Below are positions 1-8,118 of a stretch of 64,000 nucleotides of DNA, one piece after another. Source of the DNA: Mycobacterium sp. EPa45 (GTDB lineage: Bacteria; Actinomycetota; Actinomycetes; Mycobacteriales; Mycobacteriaceae). Location: NCBI RefSeq assembly GCF_001021385.1, contig NZ_CP011773.1, positions 5,022,001-5,086,000 on the forward strand, written 5' to 3'. Under the pieces are notes generated by a model. It was not told where the DNA came from, did not search any database, and saw nothing but the letters and a program-made list of their open reading frames with translations. Position 1 is the stretch's first letter. Every line of letters begins with the position of its first letter. Made by a program: the position numbers and the translations under genes.

Positions 1-2
1 CC

Positions 3-281
3 AACCGCTATTTCTCGGCTCAGGAGCCGTGGGTGCTGCGCAAGTCGGAGGCAGCGGGCGACCAGGAGCGGTTCCGCACAGTGCTCTACGTGACGCTGGA
101 AGTCGTGCGAATCGCGGCGCTGCTCGTGCAGCCCGTCATGCCGACATCGGCCGCCACCCTGCTCGACCTGCTCGGCCAGAGTGAAACGGCGCGTGACTTC
201 GGTGCGGTCGCGGTCCGCATCGCGCCGGGCACCGACCTGCCGGCTCCGAGCGGGGTGTTCCCGCGGTACCAGCCTGCTTAA
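3..281 (+). CDS. metG: methionyl-tRNA synthetase, C-terminal end (partial)
   Basis: The reading frame is open from the window edge and ends at TAA 279-281, giving the last 92 residues. It contains NRYFSAQEPWVLRK and a helical stretch ending VQPVMPTSAATLLDLLG, which are characteristic of the C-terminal anticodon-binding helical domain of MetRS; the catalytic HIGH and KMSKS parts lie outside the window. The enzyme charges tRNA-Met in the cytoplasm. The position matches metS (Rv1007c) near pabB, rsmI and pmt in M. tuberculosis, which supports the call. Confidence 0.9.
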   Translation, partial: NRYFSAQEPWVLRKSEAAGDQERFRTVLYVTLEVVRIAALLVQPVMPTSAATLLDLLGQSETARDFGAVAVRIAPGTDLPAPSGVFPRYQPA

Positions 282-299
282 GTGAGCTGCGTCACGTAG

Positions 300-326
300 C
301 GTCACATTCACCGGCCCCCTGGTGTC
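300..326 (+). promoter_or_regulatory. candidate ECF41-type promoter
   Basis: CGTCACA (300-306), a 16-base spacer and TGTC (323-326) resemble the TGTCACA / CGTC elements described for ECF41 sigma factors. The site lies about 40 bases upstream of the oxidoreductase-sigJ pair, where an autoregulated promoter is expected. Both boxes carry one mismatch, so this is a suggestion only. Confidence 0.3.
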
Positions 327-367
327 TCGAGGTCAGCACGCTCAAGCGACCTCAAAGGAGAGATGTG

Positions 368-1540
368 ATGACCGAGCAACGAGTGAGAGTTGTGGTGATC
401 GGCGGCGGTTACGCCGGCGTGATCGCGGCGAATCACCTGCGGCTGCGCGCGGGAGTGGAGATCACCCTGGTGAACCCACGTCCCGACTTCGTCGAGCGGA
501 TCCGGCTGCACCAGCTGATCACCGGTTCCGACGACGCCACGCATGCCTACGCCGACATCCTCGGCGCGGGCATCGAGTTGGTGGTCGACGCGGCCACCCG
601 CATCGACACCGAGACGCGTCAGGTGGAACTGTTCAGCGGGCCGCCGCTGCCGTACGACTACCTCATCTACGCGGTGGGCAGCGGCTCCGCCGAGCCGGCA
701 GTTCCCGGTGCCGACGAATTCGCTTATCCGATAGCAGATCTCGAGGAAGCACAGCGACTGACCGCCGCGTTGAACGACCTGCACTACGGGGCGCCGGTGT
801 GCGTGGTGGGCGCCGGCCCGACCGGTATCGAGACTGCGGCCGAACTGGCCGAGCAGGGCCGCAACGTCACGCTGGTGTGCGGCCCGGTCCTGGGGCCCTA
901 CCTCAGCACGCCCGGGCGCCGGTCGGTGGCCAAGCGGCTGCGCAAGCTCGGCGTCGAGATCGTCGACGGACCGCAGGCCATGGTGACCGCGGTCGCCGCT
1001 GATGCGGTGACACTGGGCGACGGGCGCCGGCCGGCGAGCAACGTGACGATCTGGACCGCCGGGTTCGGGGTGCCCGATCTTGCGGTGCGCTCCGGGCTGC
1101 GCACCGACGCGATGGGCCGGCTGCTCACCGACGAGACGCTGACCAGCGTTGACAGCGACCGCATCGTGGCCGCCGGCGACGCCGCCGCCCCGTCCGGGCA
1201 GCCGCTACGGATGAGCTGCCAGGCCGCGATTCCGCTGGGCGCCCAGGCCGCGAACACCGTGCTGGCCCGGCTCGCCGGCGCGCAGCCCGCGGTGATCAGC
1301 CAGGCATTCACCGGGCAGTGCATCAGCCTCGGGCGGACCGGCGCCACCATCCAGATCGCCCGCACCAATGACATCCCGCTGCCGCTGTACATCGGTGGGC
1401 GCACCGCGGCGGCAATCAAGGAGGCGGTCTGCAAAGGCACCATCAGCTTCCTGCGCCGCGAGGCCCGAAAGCCTGGCTCCTACTTCTGGATCAAGGGCGG
1501 CGGTAAGCGCCCGGCTGCCGACGCAGTGGTGACCCGGTGA
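368..1540 (+). CDS. FAD/NAD(P)-dependent oxidoreductase (NDH-2/AIF-like), sigma-factor partner
   Basis: A 390-aa pyridine-nucleotide-disulfide oxidoreductase-fold protein. The N-terminal FAD motif VVVIGGGYAGV (about residues 7-17), an internal NAD-binding VVGAGPTGIETA and a late DRIVAAGDAA FAD motif are visible in order. It probably transfers electrons from NAD(P)H to a quinone or another acceptor; the acceptor cannot be read from sequence. AAAGGAG at 354-360 is spaced well for ATG 368; a GTG at 365 is also possible. Its stop overlaps the GTG of the next sigma factor (GTGA), so the two are translationally coupled. Linkage to an oxidoreductase is a known feature of ECF41 sigma genes. Confidence 0.8.
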   Translation: MTEQRVRVVVIGGGYAGVIAANHLRLRAGVEITLVNPRPDFVERIRLHQLITGSDDATHAYADILGAGIELVVDAATRIDTETRQVELFSGPPLPYDYLIYAVGSGSAEPAVPGADEFAYPIADLEEAQRLTAALNDLHYGAPVCVVGAGPTGIETAAELAEQGRNVTLVCGPVLGPYLSTPGRRSVAKRLRKLGVEIVDGPQAMVTAVAADAVTLGDGRRPASNVTIWTAGFGVPDLAVRSGLRTDAMGRLLTDETLTSVDSDRIVAAGDAAAPSGQPLRMSCQAAIPLGAQAANTVLARLAGAQPAVISQAFTGQCISLGRTGATIQIARTNDIPLPLYIGGRTAAAIKEAVCKGTISFLRREARKPGSYFWIKGGGKRPAADAVVTR

Positions 1541-2430
1541 CCGCCGCCGACGAGCACGCCGAGCGGTTCACCCTGCTGCGACCGCTGCTGTTCACGATCG
1601 CCTACGAGATCACCGGCTCGGCCACCGAAGCCGACGACGTGCTGCAGGACAGCTATTTGCGTTGGGCGACAGTGGATCTCGATCAGGTTCGGGATACCAA
1701 GGCCTACCTGGCCCAACTGGTCACCCGGCAGGCGCTGAACACGCTGCGCTCGCAGGCCCGCCGCCGGGAGGACTACGTCGGCCCATGGCTCCCCGAACCA
1801 CTGCTGCTCGACGAACGCGACGGCGCCGCCGACGTGGTGCTCGCCGAGTCGGTGTCGATGGCGATGCTCGTGGTGCTCGAGACGCTGACTCCCGACGAGC
1901 GCGCAGTGTTCGTGCTGCGCGAGGTGTTCGGCTTCAGCCACGACGAAATCGCCGACGCGATAGGCAAATCCACGGCGGCGGTGCGCCAGATGGCGCATCG
2001 CGCCCGCGAGCACGTGCACTCGCGGCGGCGCCGCTTCGAGCCGCTGGACCCGCAGCAGTCCGAGCAGCTCACCACGCAGTTCCTGACGGCGGCCGCGACC
2101 GGCGACCTGGAGGGACTGATGAGCCTGCTTGCACCCGACGTGGTGTTCACCTCCGACAGTGACGGCAAGGCCAGTGCCGCCCGTCGTCCCATCCTGGGGG
2201 CGGACAAGGTCGCCCGGTTCATCCTCGGATTGTTCCGCCAGGCCACGCCCGAATACCGGGTGGAGGTCGCGAGCTACAACAGTGCCCCCGCGGTGGTGAT
2301 CTATCACAACGAGCAGCCCGAAGGGGTTTTCACGATCGAGTTCAGCGGCGGCCTGGTCACCAACTTCTACGCGATGCGCAACCCCGACAAGCTGGCCGCG
2401 GTGACCGTGCGCCGGGAGATCAGCCGCTGA
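1537..2430 (+). CDS. sigJ: ECF41-family RNA polymerase sigma factor SigJ-like
   Basis: A 297-aa ECF sigma factor. Region 2 is at about residues 10-75 (LRPLLFTIAYEITGSATEAD), followed by the WLPEPL linker motif typical of ECF41, then region 4 (TPDERAVFVLREVFGFSHDE with an HTH around IGKSTAAVRQMAHRA). The C-terminal third is a SnoaL-like extension carrying DSDGK in place of the usual DGGGK, and NPDKL near the end. In ECF41 proteins this extension replaces a separate anti-sigma factor and tunes activity, so no partner anti-sigma gene is expected, and none is present. The GTG start overlaps the preceding stop. Target promoters cannot be deduced beyond a possible own promoter at 300-326. Confidence 0.85.
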   Translation: MTAADEHAERFTLLRPLLFTIAYEITGSATEADDVLQDSYLRWATVDLDQVRDTKAYLAQLVTRQALNTLRSQARRREDYVGPWLPEPLLLDERDGAADVVLAESVSMAMLVVLETLTPDERAVFVLREVFGFSHDEIADAIGKSTAAVRQMAHRAREHVHSRRRRFEPLDPQQSEQLTTQFLTAAATGDLEGLMSLLAPDVVFTSDSDGKASAARRPILGADKVARFILGLFRQATPEYRVEVASYNSAPAVVIYHNEQPEGVFTIEFSGGLVTNFYAMRNPDKLAAVTVRREISR

Positions 2431-2463
2431 GTCTTTGCGTCTGCCGGCCGCAGGCGTCAGGCT

Positions 2464-3702
2464 ATGGCGATGCGCACCGACCGGCTCGGCGATCTCGGCA
2501 CCGCCGCGGAGGTGCTGCGCGCGGTGGCCGATGGCGCTGTCCGACGCGGGTTGGCGCCGCCGGCCGCGCTGGTCGGCGAGTGGTTCGGTTCCGCGGCGGT
2601 GATTGCGCCTACCGTGTCGGTACGGCCGGTCGAGCCCGAGCAGGTGTTCGCCGTACCGCCGGGACGCAGCGGTGACGCGGTCGGTGGCGGATGGATCGGC
2701 TATCTGTCGTATCCCGACGCCGCGGCAGACGGCCGGCCACCACGAATTCCCGAGGCGGCCGGTGGCTGGACCGACAGCGTGCTGCGACTGGATCTCGACG
2801 GCTGCTGGTGGTACGAAAGCCTTTCTGCCGCACCGATAGCCGGATGGGTGGCCGAGGCGGTATCGTCGCCGACCACTTCGGGGATGTACGAAATCGATTG
2901 GCAAGAGCCGGATTTTGGTCGACATCAGGACGGCGTACTGGCCTGCCTGGACGCCATCGGCGCCGGTGAGGTGTATCAGGCCTGTGTGTGCACCCAATTC
3001 ACCGGCACGCTGCGCGGCTCGTCGTTGGAGTTCTTCGCCGACGCGGTGACCCGAACGACGCCGGCGCGGGCGGCCTACCTGGCCGGCGGCTGGGGCGCGG
3101 TGGCCTCGCTGTCACCGGAACTGTTCCTGCGCAGGACCGGTGACGACGTGACCTCCAGTCCGATCAAGGGAACGTTGCCGCTGCACCTGCCGCCCGACGA
3201 GCTGCTGGCGTCGGTCAAGGACGTGGCCGAGAACATCATGATCGTCGACCTCGTGCGCAACGACCTCGGCCGGGTCGCCAACACCGGAACAGTCACCGTC
3301 GCAGAGCTTCTCACGGTTCGGGCCGCGCCGGGCGTGTGGCATCTGGTGTCGACGGTGGCGGCGAAGGTGCCCCCCGAGCTGCCCAACTCCACGCTGCTGG
3401 CCGCGACCTTCCCGCCCGCATCCGTCACCGGAACACCGAAAGATCGTGCTCGTCAACTTCTTTCGCAGTGGGAGCTACGGCGTCGCGGCGTGTACTGCGG
3501 GACCGTCGGCATGGCGTCCCCGATCGCGGGCACCGAGCTGAATGTGGCGATCCGCACCGTGGAGTTCGACGCCAAGGGCGCGGCCGTGTTGGGTGTCGGC
3601 GGCGGCATCACCGCCGACTCGGACGCGAAAGCGGAGTGGCAGGAATGCCTGCACAAGGCCGCGCCGGTGCTCTATGCCCGGGAACGCAGCACCGCGTCGT
3701 AG
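2464..3702 (+). CDS. pabB: aminodeoxychorismate synthase component I
   Basis: A 412-aa chorismate-binding enzyme. It converts chorismate plus ammonia to 4-amino-4-deoxychorismate on the way to p-aminobenzoate and folate. The chorismate-binding core is in the C-terminal two thirds: SSPIKGTLPL (PIKG Lys typical of PabB rather than the PIAG of TrpE), AENIMIVDLVRNDLGR, ASVTGTPKDRARQLL and YCGTVGMASP. No glutaminase domain is fused. The gene starts 33 bp after sigJ and its 3' end overlaps the convergent rsmI by 31 bp. Position and family match Rv1005c. Confidence 0.9.
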   Translation: MAMRTDRLGDLGTAAEVLRAVADGAVRRGLAPPAALVGEWFGSAAVIAPTVSVRPVEPEQVFAVPPGRSGDAVGGGWIGYLSYPDAAADGRPPRIPEAAGGWTDSVLRLDLDGCWWYESLSAAPIAGWVAEAVSSPTTSGMYEIDWQEPDFGRHQDGVLACLDAIGAGEVYQACVCTQFTGTLRGSSLEFFADAVTRTTPARAAYLAGGWGAVASLSPELFLRRTGDDVTSSPIKGTLPLHLPPDELLASVKDVAENIMIVDLVRNDLGRVANTGTVTVAELLTVRAAPGVWHLVSTVAAKVPPELPNSTLLAATFPPASVTGTPKDRARQLLSQWELRRRGVYCGTVGMASPIAGTELNVAIRTVEFDAKGAAVLGVGGGITADSDAKAEWQECLHKAAPVLYARERSTAS

Positions 3703-4508
3703 AGCTCGCGCTTGGACGGTGCGCCCGGATGCGCCTCCACCACTTGAGCGCAAGCGTCCTTGACCCGCATTCCGTCGGCCACCAGGGCATCGACCTCGGC
3801 GACCAGGGTTCGCAGATCAGTCGTCGGGACCGCGCCGGCGAGCACCACGGTGATCTCGCCGAGCACCTTCTCGTCGGCCCACTTCGCGAGGTCGGCCAGC
3901 GAGCCGCGCAGGATCTCCTCGTGCACCTTGGTCAACTCCCGGCACACCACGACGCGGCGATCGCCGCCGAGCTCGTCGACCGCGTCGCGCAGGCAGTCAG
4001 CCAACCTTCGCGGCGATTCGAAGAACACGCAGGTGCGCTGCTCGGTCGCCAGGCCCGCGAGCCAGCCCCGCCGCGCGGACTGCTTGCGCGGCGCGAAGCC
4101 CTCGAAGCAGAACCGATCCGACGGCAGGCCGGAGACCGCCAGCGCCGTGGTGACCGCCGACGGGCCGGGTAGGCAGGAGACCGGCACAGCTGCCTCGATG
4201 CAGGCCGTCACCATCCGATAGCCGGGGTCGTTTATCAGCGGCATCCCGGCGTCACTCACCACCAGCACCGTCGCGCCGGCTTTGATGTCGTCGACGAGGG
4301 CGGGCACCCGGGCCGCCTCGTTCTGGTCGAACAGGCTGACCACCCGCCCGGTGATCTGCACGCCAAGCGACTGGGCCAGGGAGCGGACCCGCCGGGTGTC
4401 CTCAGCGGCCACCACATCGACCGTCGCCAACGCGTCGACCAGTCGCTTCGACGCGTCGCCCGGCTGCCCGAGCGGCGTGGCGCCCAGGAGCAGTCGACCT
4501 TCACCCAT
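3672..4508 (-). CDS. rsmI: 16S rRNA (cytidine(1402)-2'-O)-methyltransferase
   Basis: A 278-aa SAM-dependent tetrapyrrole-methylase-fold enzyme that 2'-O-methylates C1402 in the decoding centre of 16S rRNA. Visible family motifs are GATPLGQPGDAS at the N-terminus, AAEDTRR, VLVVSDAGMPLINDPG, LPGPSAVTTALAVSGLPSDR and FEGFAPRK. The start MGEGRLLLG at 4508 gives the normal family N-terminus; the frame stays open upstream to 4724, but that extension lies under pmt and does not look coding. The gene is divergent from pmt with 25 bp between the start codons, so both promoters must overlap the neighbouring gene. Its 3' end overlaps pabB. Confidence 0.92.
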   Translation of the reverse strand: MGEGRLLLGATPLGQPGDASKRLVDALATVDVVAAEDTRRVRSLAQSLGVQITGRVVSLFDQNEAARVPALVDDIKAGATVLVVSDAGMPLINDPGYRMVTACIEAAVPVSCLPGPSAVTTALAVSGLPSDRFCFEGFAPRKQSARRGWLAGLATEQRTCVFFESPRRLADCLRDAVDELGGDRRVVVCRELTKVHEEILRGSLADLAKWADEKVLGEITVVLAGAVPTTDLRTLVAEVDALVADGMRVKDACAQVVEAHPGAPSKRELYDAVLRSRA

Positions 4509-4533
4509 GCCGGACAGCCTACGATCGCAGACG

Positions 4534-6084
4534 ATGACCACGACCGCCGATGACCTCGCCGCGCACCAGCGCGCCGTTCCTGTCATCAGCCCCGGACCGT
4601 TGGTGCCGGTTGCCGACTTCGGCCCGGTCGACCGCATCGAGGGCTGGGTTGCCACCGCGATCGTCGCCGCGCTGGCCGCGCTGACCCGGTTGATGAACCT
4701 CGGTTCGCCCACCGATGCGGGCACCCCGATCTTCGACGAGAAGCATTACGCGCCGCAGGCCTGGCAGATGCTGTTCAACTACGGCGTCGAGGACAACCCC
4801 GGCTTCGGGCTTGTCGTGCACCCGCCGGTGGGCAAACAGATGATCGCGCTCGGCGAGGCGATCTTCGGCTACAACGGTGTGGGCTGGCGGTTCACCACCG
4901 CCGTGCTGGGCGTGGTGATGATCGCGCTCGTCGTGCGGATCGTGCGGCGGATCAGCCGCTCGACGCTGGTCGGTGCGATCGCCGGGCTGCTGCTGATCGC
5001 CGACGGGGTGAGCTTCGTCGCGGCGCGCACCGCTCTGCTCGACGGCATCCAGACGTTCTTCGTGGTTGCGGCATTCGGGGCGCTGATCGTCGATCGCGAC
5101 CAGGTCCGCGAGCGAATGCACAACGCGCTGCTGGAAGGCCGCATCGCCGAGACGCCGTGGGGTCCGCGTCTCGGGGTGCGCTGGTGGCGTTTCGGCGCGG
5201 GCGTGCTGCTGGGCTTGGCGTTCGCGACGAAGTGGTCGGGGCTGTACTACATCGTGTTCTTCGGCGTGATGTCGCTGGCGTTCGACATCGCCGCGCGGCG
5301 GGCGTACCGGGTGCCCCGACCGTGGTTCGGCACGATCCGCCGCGACGTCGGGCCGAGCGCGTATGTATTCCTGCTGATTCCGTTCGCGGTGTACCTGGCG
5401 TCGTACGCGCCGTGGTTCTCCTCGGAGACGGCCGTCAACCGCTACGAGGTCGGGCAGTCGATCGGCGAACGGCAATGGTTCCAGCCGCCGGACGCGATCC
5501 GGTCGCTGTGGCACTACACGTACAAGGCGTATCACTTCCATTCGACGCTGACGAACTCGGCGGGCAACCACCACCCGTGGGAGTCCAAACCCTGGACGTG
5601 GCCGATGTCGTTGCGGCCGGTTCTGTACGCGATCGACAACCAGAACGTCCCGGGATGCGGGTCCGCCTCGTGCGTCAAAGCCGTGATGCTGGTCGGCACC
5701 CCGGCGATGTGGTGGCTGGCGGTGCCCGTCCTGATATATGCGTTGTGGCGCACATTCGTTCGCCGCGACTGGCGCTACGCGGTCGTGCTCACCGGCTACG
5801 GCGCCGGCTTCCTGCCCTGGTTCGCCGACATCGACCGGCAGATGTACTTCTTCTATGCGGTGCCGATGGCGCCGTTCCTGGTGATGGCGATCGCGCTGAT
5901 CCTCGGCGACATCCTGCACGCCCGCAACCAGAATGCCGAACGACGGACGCTCGGGCTGATCGTGGTGAGCTGCTATGTCGCGCTGGTGATCACGAACTTC
6001 GCCTGGCTGTACCCGGTGCTCACCGGCGTCCCGATCTCACAGGCCACTTGGAACATGGAGATCTGGCTGCCCAGCTGGCGTTGA
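4534..6084 (+). CDS. pmt: polyprenyl-phosphate-mannose--protein mannosyltransferase
   Basis: A 516-aa integral membrane GT39 enzyme that transfers mannose from polyprenyl-phosphate-mannose to Ser/Thr of secreted proteins. The acidic pair of the first extracytoplasmic loop is seen in IFDEKHYAPQAW, followed by VVHPPVGKQMIALGE and many hydrophobic spans. The C-terminal four-helix module ends in GVPISQATWNMEIWLPSWR. ATG 4534 gives the normal short cytoplasmic tail; the frame is open further upstream over rsmI, which I reject. It matches Rv1002c. In M. tuberculosis the next gene is arcA; here about 10 kb of other genes intervenes. Confidence 0.93.
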   Translation: MTTTADDLAAHQRAVPVISPGPLVPVADFGPVDRIEGWVATAIVAALAALTRLMNLGSPTDAGTPIFDEKHYAPQAWQMLFNYGVEDNPGFGLVVHPPVGKQMIALGEAIFGYNGVGWRFTTAVLGVVMIALVVRIVRRISRSTLVGAIAGLLLIADGVSFVAARTALLDGIQTFFVVAAFGALIVDRDQVRERMHNALLEGRIAETPWGPRLGVRWWRFGAGVLLGLAFATKWSGLYYIVFFGVMSLAFDIAARRAYRVPRPWFGTIRRDVGPSAYVFLLIPFAVYLASYAPWFSSETAVNRYEVGQSIGERQWFQPPDAIRSLWHYTYKAYHFHSTLTNSAGNHHPWESKPWTWPMSLRPVLYAIDNQNVPGCGSASCVKAVMLVGTPAMWWLAVPVLIYALWRTFVRRDWRYAVVLTGYGAGFLPWFADIDRQMYFFYAVPMAPFLVMAIALILGDILHARNQNAERRTLGLIVVSCYVALVITNFAWLYPVLTGVPISQATWNMEIWLPSWR

Positions 6085-6094
6085 TTTTTTGGCG

Positions 6095-6111
6095 CGAGAT
6101 CGACACCAGGG
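6095..6111 (+). repeat. left 17-bp inverted repeat flanking the DUF559-like gene
   Basis: CGAGATCGACACCAGGG at 6095-6111 is an exact reverse complement of 7076-7092. It overlaps a 27-base segment (6110-6136) of form GGTCGTGA-N12-CACAGCC that recurs in direct orientation at 7051-7077 with a different N12. The pair brackets a single gene and may mark a mobile cassette or an insertion into a palindromic repeat. Confidence 0.75.
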
Positions 6112-6197
6112 TCGTGATTTTTAGAATCCCACAGCCTTGAAGGCGTTTTCGCTGTGTTCATCGCGATTGTGTCAGACCCGCGCAGCACCATGCGGGC

Positions 6198-7049
6198 ATG
6201 TCGTCGCCGTTCATCGGAAGCACAGCAGTCGCCGGCGGCCTGCTCACGCGGGGTCAGCTGCGCTGGAACTACACCGCTGTACACCCTGACGTCTGCATCC
6301 CCACGGGGTCCGCACGAACTCTCGACGTACGCACCCGAGCAGCGGCACTGTGGGTACCCGGCGGCACCGTCGCCGGCCGGGCGGCAGCGGCACTGCATGG
6401 GGCATCGTGGGTCGGAGCGGAAACTCCGATCGAGCTCATCGGGCGTGCCCGCCGACGCCAGCCCGGCGTCATCGTGCGCGAGGAACGCATCGGCTCAGGG
6501 GAATTCATGCCGCTGGCAGAATTGGTCGTCACCACACCCGAACGCACCGCGCTCGACCTTGCCCGTCACCTGCCGAGGGGCCAGGCGGTCGCCCACCTCG
6601 ACGCCCTCGCGGCGGCTACGGGAGTCGAACCCGCCGCCGTGTTTGCGCTGGCTGATCGCTACCCGGGCGCACGAGGAATTCAACGAGCACGAGCCGCGCT
6701 GCCGCTGATGGATGCCGGTGCCCAGTCGCCACGGGAATCCTGGCTGCGACTGCTGATGATTGACGCGGGGTTTCCCCGCCCCGTCACTCAGATTCCCGTC
6801 TCCGATGGCTATACGACGGCGTTCGTCGACCTCGGATGGGACGACCCGAAGATCGGCCTGGAGTACGAGGGTGCGCATCACCAGTCGGATCGAACTCAAC
6901 ACGTCCGAGACATCGGCCGCTACGACATGCTCGAAGAGTTGGGCTGGTTGATCATCCGCGTCGTGAAGGAACACAGCCGCGCGTACATCCTTCACCGAGT
7001 GGATGACGCCTTCAATCGCCGCCGATTCTCACTGGCGAGATCTGCATGA
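6198..7049 (+). CDS. AbiEi/DUF559-like protein with PD-(D/E)XK-type C-terminus
   Basis: A 283-aa protein of a family abundant in mycobacteria. The N-terminal part (VAGGLLTRGQLRWNYTAVHP) looks like the winged-helix AbiEi/type IV antitoxin N-domain. The C-terminal part contains ESWLRLLMIDAGFP, then VDLGWDDPKIGLEYEG and LGWLIIRV, matching the Vsr/DUF559 endonuclease-like core with acidic and lysine residues in the expected order. A nuclease role is an inference; no partner toxin is adjacent. The gene stands alone between pmt and a convergent LLM oxidoreductase and is bracketed by perfect 17-bp inverted repeats about 1 kb apart, suggesting it moves as a unit. Confidence 0.7.
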   Translation: MSSPFIGSTAVAGGLLTRGQLRWNYTAVHPDVCIPTGSARTLDVRTRAAALWVPGGTVAGRAAAALHGASWVGAETPIELIGRARRRQPGVIVREERIGSGEFMPLAELVVTTPERTALDLARHLPRGQAVAHLDALAAATGVEPAAVFALADRYPGARGIQRARAALPLMDAGAQSPRESWLRLLMIDAGFPRPVTQIPVSDGYTTAFVDLGWDDPKIGLEYEGAHHQSDRTQHVRDIGRYDMLEELGWLIIRVVKEHSRAYILHRVDDAFNRRRFSLARSA

Positions 7050-7075
7050 CGGTCGTGAATCCGGCCGATTCACAG

Positions 7076-7092
7076 CCCTGGTGTCGATCTCG
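7076..7092 (-). repeat. right 17-bp inverted repeat flanking the DUF559-like gene
   Basis: CCCTGGTGTCGATCTCG is the exact reverse complement of 6095-6111. It is preceded by GGTCGTGA-N12-CACAGCC (7051-7077), the partner of 6110-6136. It lies in the short gap between the convergent stop codons at 7049 and 7101, where it could also form a terminator-like structure. Confidence 0.75.
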
Positions 7093-7100
7093 GCGAGAGG

Positions 7101-8027
7101 TCAGAGTCCCAACACCGGCTTGAGTGACTCGGCGACCGCGGTGACGCCACCGGGCTTGTACCCGTTGATCGTCGCGGCGGACAGGATCACGCCGTCGACG
7201 CCGGCGTCGAGGACCTTGGTCTTGATCTGCTCGGCGATCTGTTCCGGGCTGCCGAAGACGGCTTGCTGCTTGAAGTCGTCCGGGATCATGTCGGCGGTGA
7301 CGTTCTCGTCGATCAGCGCGATCGCGAGCACGCTGGTCTCCAACGTGGCGGGATCGCGGCCGATCTTCTCGCACTGATCGTTGACGACCTGGACCTTGCG
7401 GGGCAACTCGTCGAAGCCGGCGATGATGTTCAGGTGGTCGAAGTGCTTGGCGGCCAACGGAATCGTCTTCTTCTCGCCGCTGCCGCCGATCATCAGCGGG
7501 ATGTGGTCGCGGAAGCGCGGGTTGGCGAACGCCTCGTTGGTGCGGTAGTACTTGCCGTCCACGGTCACCCGCTCGCCCTTGAGCATCGGCAGGATGATGT
7601 CGAGCGCCTCGTGGAGCTTGTTGAACCGGTCGGTGAAGGTGCCGAACTCATAGCCCAGCGAGTCGTGCTCGAGCTCGAACCAGCCGGTGCCGACGCCGAG
7701 GATCGCCCGACCCTGGCTGATCACGTCCAAAGTGGTGATCGCCTTGGCCAGCAGCGTCGGGTTGCGATAGGTGTTGCCGGTGACCAATGTGCCCAACTGC
7801 ACCCGCTGCGTCGCATTCGCCAGCGCACCCAGAGCGGTGTAGGCCTCCAGCATCGGCTCCTCGGGCGCACCGAGCCCGGGCAGCTGATAGAAGTGATCCA
7901 TCACGAACACCGAGTCGAACCCGGCCGCCTCGGCCTCCTGGGCCTGCGCGATCACGGTGGGAAAGAGCTCGGCAACGCCGGTGCCGTAGGAGAAGTTGGG
8001 GATCTGAAGTCCGAGTTTGATTGCCAC
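7101..8027 (-). CDS. LLM-class F420-dependent oxidoreductase
   Basis: A 308-aa luciferase-like TIM-barrel protein. Recognisable family segments are LGLQIPNFSYGTG at the N-terminus, AEAAGFDSVFVMDHFYQLP, LGTLVTGNTYRNP, GRAILGVGTGWFELEH and MIGGSGEKKTIPLAAKHFDH. Such proteins oxidise or reduce small substrates with coenzyme F420; the substrate is unknown. The GTG at 8027 starts right before the conserved AIKLGLQIPN; the open frame upstream lies antisense to the neighbouring alcohol dehydrogenase. It is divergent from that dehydrogenase with about 90 bp between the starts, so shared control is possible. Confidence 0.85.
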   Translation of the reverse strand: MAIKLGLQIPNFSYGTGVAELFPTVIAQAQEAEAAGFDSVFVMDHFYQLPGLGAPEEPMLEAYTALGALANATQRVQLGTLVTGNTYRNPTLLAKAITTLDVISQGRAILGVGTGWFELEHDSLGYEFGTFTDRFNKLHEALDIILPMLKGERVTVDGKYYRTNEAFANPRFRDHIPLMIGGSGEKKTIPLAAKHFDHLNIIAGFDELPRKVQVVNDQCEKIGRDPATLETSVLAIALIDENVTADMIPDDFKQQAVFGSPEQIAEQIKTKVLDAGVDGVILSAATINGYKPGGVTAVAESLKPVLGL

Positions 8028-8118
8028 GTGAGTGAACGTAACCCCGATTAAGCGGAGCGCGCGCCCCGTTTCACTCTCCGCGAACCCGGGAATAGGCGAC
8101 ACCATTAAGGTCAGGGCC

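Noticed and set aside
1480..2997. Long minus-strand open frame antisense to sigJ and pabB
   Set aside because: Composition is Arg/His/Gly-rich with no family motifs, as expected from the shadow frame of GC-rich genes; the plus-strand genes have clear domains.
4519..5919. Long minus-strand open frame antisense to pmt
   Set aside because: Shadow composition and no motifs; pmt is a confident gene.
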